Assembly: GCA_903868375.1 (NCBI GenBank)
Contig: CAIPVD010000156.1
Location: forward strand, 1 to 15,178
DNA: 15,178 nt
From: an uncultured delta proteobacterium
GTDB taxonomy: Bacteria; UBA10199; GCA-002796325; 1-14-0-20-49-13
Direction: 5' to 3'
The translations under genes and the position numbers were made by a program. How positions within the stretch are numbered: the first letter of the stretch is position 1; each line of letters begins with the position of its first letter. Positions 7,252-14,480 of this stretch are shown here, in pieces. The notes under the pieces are model-generated. The model did not search any database and was not told the DNA's origin. It saw only the letters and a program-made list of their open reading frames with translations.

Positions 7252-9060
7252 TCACTTCGAGCGATCGGGGTCGCCAGGGAAAGCACGTTCATCCATGGGG
7301 ATCGCCGCATCCTTTGGAGCGGTGTACCACGCTTTAATATATTCACGTGTAGTCTGTGAATCTTTCGAGAGATCGCTCCTGCCACCTGCGATAGTGCCAA
7401 TGGTTATCGATACCGGCTTGGCGGCATCGCTTGTCGCTATCAGCACGACGTTCGTGGCCGATATCGTATCGCTTGGAACGTGGGCCACAACGAACTTCCT
7501 GATGCTAGATGCAGTTTCGGTGGAGATGCCGTTCACATGGATGAAAAGCTGTTGTCTTCCAGGAACCGCCACCGCTTCAAGTATCGAAGCCTTCAGATGA
7601 GTTTTTTCTTGTGGAGTTAGATCGTTCTTGTCGCTTAACTTCCTTTTAATAGGGATATATCTGGCAGATATTGATGTCGAGCCTCCCTTAGTGTCGAATT
7701 TTGTGGTCAACTTGTTGAAGTTTTCGTCTATCTTCAAGACTTCTTCGATGGCGTTCGGATCCTTTGAGTTTGCCAGCGCTTGCGAAACTGCCGGCTTTGT
7801 ATCAAATCCGTGTTCGCTGAAGACGGCGTCTGTTTCATCAACTACGGTATAACTCGGATTGACGACCCTGTTCAAGTCAAGATCTTCTACGAACCAGTCC
7901 AGATCGTGCGTGTAGTTACTTTTCAGAGCGAACAAAAGATGAGTTGCTCCACTTACTGAAGCCATTTTATTTAGCCGCCCATTTTTAAATGCATACCAAG
8001 CCTTTTTTTGTTCCGGTTTTTCCATTTCGGCATTGGCACTTACATCGTAATCGCTTCTTGCGAGCGTGTTTCCGGCGATAGTATTATCCCACGGAATAGT
8101 CTGCGGGGCCTTACCGTCTGCGATATCTACCGGTAAGACGACAGGAAGATCTTCGCTTGTCCCCTTGGTGAAAACTACGTATCTCATGCCTTCGAACGCC
8201 GTTTTCGTATCTGCATCCAATTTCTTGGAATCCCTGAAGTTGTGACTGAACCAGAGTTGAACCGCTATGCTCCTTTCGAGTGCGAGCTTATCGTTTCCTG
8301 TGAAGGATCTATCAGGTAATTTGCTACCCCTTGAATCTGCCTTACCTACAAGGCGGATCTTGATCACGTCGGTCGAGTCCTTGAAGTTCGTAACTAGAAA
8401 ACCAACGTAGTCCGCCAGCTGTCCATCGTCCTTGATCCTGGCGCTTGCGGTATCGAAGAGCGATTCCGATTTGAAAGAAAGCGGTACGGCATCCATCGCG
8501 ATCTTCGGCTTGGTAGGAATATCGACCTTCAACCTTGGTTTCGGAGCAACTACAACAGGAATTTCCACATCGATTATCGTCGGCTCGTCGCTTATGGCCT
8601 CCGGAGGTGCATCGGCAATATTTGATTTTTCATATGTTATTGATTCTGCCTTACCACCAAACGCTATTTCGATCCCTGTGATATACGAGAAGTTCGATGC
8701 CTTGGTAGCCGGCGCGCCAAAGTTTTGGCCGGTCATGCCGACGCCAAAAATAATATCGTACGACGGCGTTGTGGGTGAGTACCCGTCCGACTTATCATTT
8801 GGACGGAGTTCATCCGTAAAGGCGGCTACATCGCTAAATGCGCGCGCCGTCGTAATGGAGCCGTTCTCCCCTGTGTCTATAAGGACGATGGTTTTATCCT
8901 TGATATCGACGTTTTTTACTTCGCCTATCGTAAGTTTTGAGTCAGCGACGTGATAGATCTGTCCTGGCCCTGCTCCATAGCAAAAAATTCTCTCCGCACT
9001 TGCTTCGCAAGAATGCAATTTACCGGCATCATCTCTTAAAACGAAAACTGGGGTTGTCAT
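7252..9060 (-). CDS. Unknown 602-residue protein with internal OmpA-like domain
   Basis: The protein begins MTTPVFVLRDDAGKLHSC and has no visible signal peptide or membrane helix. Residues about 31-85 resemble the N-terminal part of the neighbouring 291-residue protein. Residues about 95-145 are beta-rich (YDIIFGVGM, ITGIEIAFGG), and 150-190 is a Pro/Val/Lys linker. Residues 191-300 look like an OmpA/MotB-type domain: a VPLSF..ESLFD..SARI strand-helix start, VGKADSRG with D242 in the peptidoglycan-contact position, and NDKLALERSIAV with R263. The D-to-R spacing is 21 residues instead of the usual 15, so there is a small insertion. Residues 300-602 are unrecognised. AAGGAG lies 10 nt before the start, and the gene follows its neighbour by 17 nt as the last gene of the four-gene unit. 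A cell-wall-linked role is inferred; how it would reach the periplasm is unclear. Confidence 0.8.
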   Translation of the reverse strand: MTTPVFVLRDDAGKLHSCEASAERIFCYGAGPGQIYHVADSKLTIGEVKNVDIKDKTIVLIDTGENGSITTARAFSDVAAFTDELRPNDKSDGYSPTTPSYDIIFGVGMTGQNFGAPATKASNFSYITGIEIAFGGKAESITYEKSNIADAPPEAISDEPTIIDVEIPVVVAPKPRLKVDIPTKPKIAMDAVPLSFKSESLFDTASARIKDDGQLADYVGFLVTNFKDSTDVIKIRLVGKADSRGSKLPDRSFTGNDKLALERSIAVQLWFSHNFRDSKKLDADTKTAFEGMRYVVFTKGTSEDLPVVLPVDIADGKAPQTIPWDNTIAGNTLARSDYDVSANAEMEKPEQKKAWYAFKNGRLNKMASVSGATHLLFALKSNYTHDLDWFVEDLDLNRVVNPSYTVVDETDAVFSEHGFDTKPAVSQALANSKDPNAIEEVLKIDENFNKLTTKFDTKGGSTSISARYIPIKRKLSDKNDLTPQEKTHLKASILEAVAVPGRQQLFIHVNGISTETASSIRKFVVAHVPSDTISATNVVLIATSDAAKPVSITIGTIAGGRSDLSKDSQTTREYIKAWYTAPKDAAIPMDERAFPGDPDRSK

Positions 9061-9077
9061 ATATAAAGTTCTCCTTA

Positions 9078-9953
9078 TTAATTTACTGGTTTATTGCCTT
9101 CTATGAAGAATAAAATTCTTAAGTTGGCCGGTAGAAACGCCGAAAGATTTGCGTGAAAGATGTTCTCCAAATTTACCTTCACATCTAGCCCCACCCTCCA
9201 AGCTTGATTGAAACCGCTATCGGTGGAATGCCTGGGCGTAAATTCACCGTTCTTTGCATAGAAAACATCCGTCCATCTAGTGCCAATGTCGTATTCAGCG
9301 AACAGCATCGGGTTCACCGGAGTATCCGGCAAAAAGTCGCTAAGCGAAATTTCCGCGCGGCTGCTCAACGAAAGATTGTGCATCTTGGCGAAAGTTGATG
9401 GGTCGTTGTTGCTGTATTGTGGAATAATATCGGGGTTCGAAAGATAATCATATCTGATACCGGTCGAGAGATGCCCTAATATAACGCCAGCAAGGCCCGG
9501 TATAAACGCGAGCGGATTTGCGCGAAGGTACAATATCACGCCTCTGCCACTGTCCCCAAGAAGCCCGTTATCGTAATCCTCGATCGGCTGTCCGTTCTGA
9601 TCGGGAGTTAAGGGCATCAGATTATAAGCTCCTTTGTGAAACTGTGCGAAAGCGCCGAACTTGAGTTCAACTCGCGATGACATGGAATCAACGGTCTTGC
9701 CGTCAAATGTGATCGATGAAAACTGAATGCTTTGTCGCGAGTTGGCTATGAACGCCTCTGCGTCCTCTGCTTTGTCGTACACGATAGCCTTATTATTCTT
9801 GCCATCGATCACGATGTATTCGTCCGTATCCTTCGGAACCTGCCTGTCGGTCCTTATTTTAACGTCATCAGCCTCGTAGGTCACGAAACCGTCCACTCCT
9901 CTAGTGAACGTTCCACCTGATGGTACCGAGTAGTAGTAAGCGCGTATGGTCAT
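9078..9953 (-). CDS. Unknown 291-residue beta-rich protein, possible barrel
   Basis: The start at 9953 (MTIRAYYYSVPSGG) is chosen because AAGGAG lies 6 nt before it; the frame is open to an ATG at 9989, which overlaps the ompA-like gene. No signal peptide is visible. Residues about 19-72 (GFVTYEAD, DEYIVID, AEDAEAF) resemble residues 31-85 of the 602-residue protein encoded next. From about residue 90 the sequence alternates amphipathic beta strands: SSRVELKFGAFAQF, RGVILYLRANPL, AEISLSDFLP, LFAEYDIGTRW, AWRVGLDVKVNL and ANLRILFFIEG. This looks like an outer-membrane barrel or a large beta-sandwich. The gene begins 23 nt after the OmpA-family gene and ends 17 nt before the 602-residue gene. 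I recognise no family. Confidence 0.8.
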   Translation of the reverse strand: MTIRAYYYSVPSGGTFTRGVDGFVTYEADDVKIRTDRQVPKDTDEYIVIDGKNNKAIVYDKAEDAEAFIANSRQSIQFSSITFDGKTVDSMSSRVELKFGAFAQFHKGAYNLMPLTPDQNGQPIEDYDNGLLGDSGRGVILYLRANPLAFIPGLAGVILGHLSTGIRYDYLSNPDIIPQYSNNDPSTFAKMHNLSLSSRAEISLSDFLPDTPVNPMLFAEYDIGTRWTDVFYAKNGEFTPRHSTDSGFNQAWRVGLDVKVNLENIFHANLSAFLPANLRILFFIEGNKPVN

Positions 9954-9976
9954 CTGTATCTCCTTTTTAAATAATT

Positions 9977-11281
9977 TTATTTCGTCCAAATTTGAAGCTC
10001 TATCGCACGGCGGTTTCTGGCCCTACCTTCAGGATAATCCTTACCGCTAACAGTCGTATTAGGCGCTACGGCACCCGACTCACCGCGGCCCTCGACCGTA
10101 ATGCGGTCGCTTGCTATGCCGCGTTCAACTAGATAATCTTTCACCGCATGGGCTCTCCTCTCGGAAAGCTTCTGATTGTATTCTTCAGTTCCTATGGAGT
10201 CTGTGTAGCCGATCACATCGATCCTGTTATATTGCATCGACTCCAGCTTCTCTATGTTCCTTTCCAGCTTTGGCTTAGCACTCGCTTTAATTTCGGACTT
10301 GTCGAAATCAAAGAGCACGCCCTCAAGTATCATGCTGGTCATTGTTTCCTCCGCCACCTTTTTCTCAACCGCGTTCTTCATCGGGAAGTGGTATACTGCC
10401 CCGGTGAATATGCGGAACTGTGGTGAACTATAACCCGCGTTAAGGCCGCCTCCCGCGCCAAGGTACAATGAAAGTTGATCTTTCAAAATAGTTGAACGAA
10501 TGCCGCCATTGATCTGCATTGGGCTCGTCTGCTTATCCGCAAAATGCTTGATCGTAGTTGAGCCGACGAATTCGGCGATTAATTGAAGTTTTTTACCCAT
10601 TAGGTCAACGCCTCCGCCCAATCCGTAAAGAAACTCGTTACCTACATTCAGCGTCGATGTAGAACCGGTTAAAACGATATGATCCGTCTTAAGGCGCCCC
10701 TTAAATCCCGCATTAAGGTCGATGAAACCTTTCCCAAAATCCTTATCCAGAATGACTTTGGCTCCAAGGTCGACGCCGGCATCGCCTACAAAGTTATTGG
10801 AACTACCTGTCGGAGCTATCACAAATGGCATGATAGCAAGCCCTACTTGATGCGTTTCCTGCTGGATCAGCGCATATTTCGCATAGGCCGTGATATCGCC
10901 CACTCCGAATTTGGTTTCATGCCTAGTCAGGTCGGTGAGAAGGAGATGTTTCGATACTTGAAGCGGAACATCCACCCCTACCGTTAGCCTGTCTATGATA
11001 CCATATTCGCCAACGAGATCGGTCGTGACAAGGTAATCAACAATGCCTCTAACGCTTGCACCTGTAGTGAAGTTGTGGATCTCAAGCGGTTTTCTTGTGT
11101 AGTCAAGCATGAACCCTACAGAGAAGTGATTCCTCTGCAGCGTCTCTGCGCCGAACAAATTAAAGGTGCCGGTAAATCCGATATTGGGCGTTGCACTTTG
11201 CACGTTGAGCGCATATGCCGTCCCCGTACCGACGCAGGCGAAGCAAACCAAGCAGATCAATTTAGCAAATATTCTTTTCAT
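9977..11281 (-). CDS. OmpA family outer membrane protein
   Basis: This 434-residue protein has a signal peptide (MKRIFAKLICLVCFACVGTGTAYA, cleavage near 24). Residues about 30-300 are an outer-membrane beta-barrel with repeated amphipathic strands. Residues 315-434 are an OmpA-like peptidoglycan-binding domain: FDFDKSEIK, DVIGYTDSIG with D361, and the LSERR motif with R376. These two match E. coli OmpA D271 and R286, which bind diaminopimelate. The C-terminal RNRR motif is also present. The barrel anchors in the outer membrane while the domain tethers the cell wall. The start codon overlaps the stop of the TSP3 gene as ATGA, and its AAGGA site lies inside the last codons of that gene, so translation is probably coupled. 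Regulation is probably through element C upstream of the unit. Confidence 0.93.
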   Translation of the reverse strand: MKRIFAKLICLVCFACVGTGTAYALNVQSATPNIGFTGTFNLFGAETLQRNHFSVGFMLDYTRKPLEIHNFTTGASVRGIVDYLVTTDLVGEYGIIDRLTVGVDVPLQVSKHLLLTDLTRHETKFGVGDITAYAKYALIQQETHQVGLAIMPFVIAPTGSSNNFVGDAGVDLGAKVILDKDFGKGFIDLNAGFKGRLKTDHIVLTGSTSTLNVGNEFLYGLGGGVDLMGKKLQLIAEFVGSTTIKHFADKQTSPMQINGGIRSTILKDQLSLYLGAGGGLNAGYSSPQFRIFTGAVYHFPMKNAVEKKVAEETMTSMILEGVLFDFDKSEIKASAKPKLERNIEKLESMQYNRIDVIGYTDSIGTEEYNQKLSERRAHAVKDYLVERGIASDRITVEGRGESGAVAPNTTVSGKDYPEGRARNRRAIELQIWTK

Positions 11282-14200
11282 ATATTATTCCTTCTGATCC
11301 TAATTGCACCAAGAGCTGTAACCAAGGCCGCCAGCGTCACCATGACGCCGGAAGGCATACCGGGGCTAACATATCCGACAAGCGAACAGCCTCCGCCACC
11401 GTCGCCGCCAACGTTAATATCATCGGCGGTCGTTGCTGGTGTTCCCGTTGTTGCATCGGGGGTTGCTAGGTTTGCCGTTACCACAACCATCTGACATGCA
11501 TCGCCTATCCCGTTACTGTCGCTATCCTTCTGGTCTGCGTTTGAGATGGCCGGGCAATTATCGAGATGATTTTTTACGCCGTCTCCGTCTAGGTCCTCGT
11601 CCGGAGGAAGATACATCGAGCCGACATCGCACGCATCGCCGATGCCGTTGCCATTGCTATCTTTCTGGTCGGGGTTCCATGTGAACGGGCAATTATCTAT
11701 CTTACCATTGACCAAAACATTCGGTACACCGTCACCATCCATGTCGTAGAGTCCGCTAAAATCCATTCCTTCGCACGCATCACCGATGCCGTTATGGTTG
11801 GAATCGAGTTGATCGGGATTTCTTACAAAGATACAGTTATCGACCCAATCGGGTATGCCGTCACCGTCAAGATCGCCCGTGTAGGCCATTTGCTCACATG
11901 CATCACCGATGCCATTGTGGTTCGAATCTGCCTGATCGGGGTTATAAATTACCGGGCAATTATCAACAGCGTTCTTTATTCCATCGCCGTCGATATCGTC
12001 GGACGCAAAATTAGTCTCGCAAGCATCGCCAATACCATTGTGGTTCGAATCTGCCTGATCTTTGTTCGGTACAAAGATACAGTTATCATCTACGTTGGGT
12101 ATCCCGTCGTAGTCGATGTCGTTATTAATGATAGCGCCGTTCGGGACAGGGTCGCAGAGATCGCCTACACCGTCGCCGTCCGTGTCCTTCTGGTCGGGAT
12201 TTGCCACCGCCGGACAATTATCCGCAGCATTTAAAATTCCGTCGCCATCTATATCGTCATCGCAGGCATCGCCGTAGCCGTCGCCATCCATGTCTTTTTG
12301 ATCGCGGTTCGGAGTGTTAGGACAGTTATCGGCGCAATTTGTAAGGACCGGTGGTACAGCAGATCCGTTACAGATAATTCCACCGTCCGCATGTGTCGGC
12401 AACCCGTCGCGATCTGGGTCGTCGTCAAATTCGCACGCATCGCCGATCCCGTTATGGTTCGAATCGGCCTGGTTCGCGTTTGAGATGAACGGACAGTTAT
12501 CGACCTTATTCAATATACCGTCGTTGTCCCAATCAAGATTCTCTTCGCACGCATCTCCTATGCCGTCATGGTCCGAATCTGCCTGATTTGGATTATAAAC
12601 CGTAGGACAATTGTCCACGTTGTTAGGTATTCCATCGTTATCTATATCCTGATTCACTTCGCACGCATCACCTGCAGCGCTGCCATAGGTATCCTTCTGG
12701 TCGTGATTTGAAACAAATGGGCAATTATCGCAAACATCGCCAATGCCGTCGTGGTCGGTATCAAGCTGGTTATTTAAGCCAGCGCATGGGCCGTTAGGCA
12801 CATTCGGGCAGTTATCATTAGCATCCATAACTCCATCATGATCGGAGTCTCCGAGAATCACGCCGAGGAACGCAAGTATCGTACACGTTCTTTCCTTACA
12901 GATACTTTCATTCTGATGTTCCGGCATATCGCAGCAATTACCAAAAAGCGTACCTGCTTCATATTCCTGCGCGCTGGTCGGCACCTGGCCGTTTATCTTT
13001 GAGCCCGTAAATATATTGTAATAAATATTGCATGAACTAACTACAATTGCGGCATCGCAAAGGTCGCCCGTTCCGTTACCGTTAACATCTATCTGCCCTT
13101 CATTGGAAACATTTGGACAATTATCAACTGCATCACAGATAGTATCATGATCGACGTCCGAACATGCTGCCACTACCGGGCAAGCGATGTCGGTTGGATG
13201 TGCGACACAACACAGATCGAATGCGCTCGTGCATTCGGGTTTTGCCGCGACACTGCCACATGTTGTGTAGCTACAATCGACCACGCATGGATTCATGGTA
13301 GGATGCGCGGCATAGTTGGCAAATAAAATCTGTTCATTCGAGATGCACGCATCGATATCGGCAAACTCAAGGAGCGTGGCGCCATCGGCGAACTGCGATG
13401 TATCGCTGTTCGCATCTCTGGTTGTGACAGTTATATCTCCGGTCGTATCGAATCTGTCGTCCTCAACAATAGCCGCGAAATAGGTCTTTCCATTAAGCGT
13501 GGCCTTCTTCAGATTTGTAACGTTCCTATTTAATAGATATTCTTTTCCTTCTTTATTATCGACATCGACGTTAAAGAACTCGATATTGCTCGTAGCGCCA
13601 TCTATCGCCCCTATGATCAGGTATCTCTTCAGCGCAGGGTTTCTTACACTGGCACTGTGTATAGCGAGGAGATCGGATGGTTCTGAAACAGAAGCGTTGC
13701 CGCCGTTTATTAGGCTAATGCCGATCCCAGTATTGCTCCAGAAATTAGATTGGGTAATTAAATTATTATCGCCACCGTCAACTATCATCCCTTCATTATT
13801 ATTATGAACCGAAGAATTCTGTAAATAATTCGAGTTCGATTTAATAAGGATACCGGAACCTGCGGCTACCGTTTCATTCATCACTTCTATCGCCTGAAGG
13901 TTGTTCGTATTGCTATATACGCACACGCCATAACGAACCTTGGTGTTGCTGCTTGCATCTACTTTAATGTTTAGAAATTGTGAATTGCCTGCGCCAGCAG
14001 TTATCTCGGCACCAGTGTTCGGGCGCTTGTTTATGATACGAACAAGGCATCCATCGGCCAGAACGGGAGCATAACTTGCGGCGGGCATAAGCGTTATCTT
14101 GTTACCGCCATCTACCGTGACAGTCGTATTGATGTGTATCTGGGCTGTAAGCTCTATGACACCTGTCACTACGAAATCAATGATATTACAATTGTTACCA

Positions 14201-14361
14201 CCGCCAGCTCCAGGTTGGTTGGCAAGTGCCGTTCGAAGAGAACCGGCCACCGCTCCGCCGGAGAGCGTCGTCACATGACAAGTATCCGCGTATGCGCTGC
14301 TTGCAAAAAGAAGCAGTGCGGCCACTAATATTACATTCGCTGATCTTTTAAACTTAGACAT
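11278..14361 (-). CDS. Secreted beta-helix / TSP3-repeat protein with Cys-type C-terminal sorting tail
   Basis: This 1027-residue protein has a signal peptide (residues 1-25). Residues about 26-330 look like a right-handed parallel beta-helix, opening with the GSLRTALAN motif common in such surface proteins and continuing with Asn-rich rungs (SNSNYLQNSSVHNNNEG). Residues 339-400 and 443-493 are Cys-rich. Twelve DNC cassettes between 413 and 936 form TSP3 repeats, with Asp-rich DxDxDG loops expected to bind calcium. Residues 986-1027 form a tail of Gly run plus C991, a hydrophobic segment (about 1003-1020) and RIRR. This resembles Cys-containing sorting signals such as MYXO-CTERM or JDVT-CTERM, which are cleaved by membrane proteases. 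AAGGAGG precedes the start by 7 nt. It is the first gene of the four-gene unit, 78 nt downstream of element C. Surface exposure is inferred. Confidence 0.9.
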   Translation of the reverse strand: MSKFKRSANVILVAALLLFASSAYADTCHVTTLSGGAVAGSLRTALANQPGAGGGNNCNIIDFVVTGVIELTAQIHINTTVTVDGGNKITLMPAASYAPVLADGCLVRIINKRPNTGAEITAGAGNSQFLNIKVDASSNTKVRYGVCVYSNTNNLQAIEVMNETVAAGSGILIKSNSNYLQNSSVHNNNEGMIVDGGDNNLITQSNFWSNTGIGISLINGGNASVSEPSDLLAIHSASVRNPALKRYLIIGAIDGATSNIEFFNVDVDNKEGKEYLLNRNVTNLKKATLNGKTYFAAIVEDDRFDTTGDITVTTRDANSDTSQFADGATLLEFADIDACISNEQILFANYAAHPTMNPCVVDCSYTTCGSVAAKPECTSAFDLCCVAHPTDIACPVVAACSDVDHDTICDAVDNCPNVSNEGQIDVNGNGTGDLCDAAIVVSSCNIYYNIFTGSKINGQVPTSAQEYEAGTLFGNCCDMPEHQNESICKERTCTILAFLGVILGDSDHDGVMDANDNCPNVPNGPCAGLNNQLDTDHDGIGDVCDNCPFVSNHDQKDTYGSAAGDACEVNQDIDNDGIPNNVDNCPTVYNPNQADSDHDGIGDACEENLDWDNDGILNKVDNCPFISNANQADSNHNGIGDACEFDDDPDRDGLPTHADGGIICNGSAVPPVLTNCADNCPNTPNRDQKDMDGDGYGDACDDDIDGDGILNAADNCPAVANPDQKDTDGDGVGDLCDPVPNGAIINNDIDYDGIPNVDDNCIFVPNKDQADSNHNGIGDACETNFASDDIDGDGIKNAVDNCPVIYNPDQADSNHNGIGDACEQMAYTGDLDGDGIPDWVDNCIFVRNPDQLDSNHNGIGDACEGMDFSGLYDMDGDGVPNVLVNGKIDNCPFTWNPDQKDSNGNGIGDACDVGSMYLPPDEDLDGDGVKNHLDNCPAISNADQKDSDSNGIGDACQMVVVTANLATPDATTGTPATTADDINVGGDGGGGCSLVGYVSPGMPSGVMVTLAALVTALGAIRIRRNNI
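11494..13164 (-). repeat. TSP3 coding repeats in the 1027-residue protein gene
   Basis: This stretch encodes residues 400-956, with DNC cassettes at 413, 516, 545, 583, 621, 678, 714, 759, 800, 841, 889 and 934. Most units follow D.DGDGI..., DNCP..., NPDQ.DS..NGIGDAC. The DNA also repeats: a 26-bp stretch at 11912-11937 recurs exactly at 12035-12060, 123 bp or 41 codons apart, which suggests recent unit duplication. The array is coding, not a non-coding repeat. Confidence 0.9.
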
Positions 14362-14413
14362 CTTTTGACCTCCTTAAAGGTACACGTTCTTTGATAGATT
14401 CATTTCACGTATG

Positions 14414-14480
14414 TGTATAGAGGAATTAGTTATACGAAGCAATCGGGGGATACATGATTCTTTAGTGGGGGATTTCCCTA
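14414..14480 (-). promoter_or_regulatory. Conserved promoter element, copy C
   Basis: The 41-bp element occupies 14480-14440 on the minus strand. Its left box is TAGGGAAATCCCC and its right box is CCCCGATTG. A -10-like TATACA lies at 14419-14414, 20 nt after the right box. It lies upstream of the four-gene TSP3/OmpA unit, whose first start codon is 78 nt past the element. Its first three bases are the TAG stop codon of the preceding outer-membrane protein gene. It matches copy B at 33 of 41 positions. Confidence 0.75.

Noticed and set aside
11794..12234. Plus-strand frame of 146 codons with repeating sequence
   Set aside because: It is the antisense reading of the TSP3 repeats and repeats only because they do.
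11494..13164. Regularly spaced DNA repeats that could suggest a CRISPR array
   Set aside because: The repeats are codons of TSP3 units, vary between copies, and stay in one long frame; spacing is that of protein repeats.
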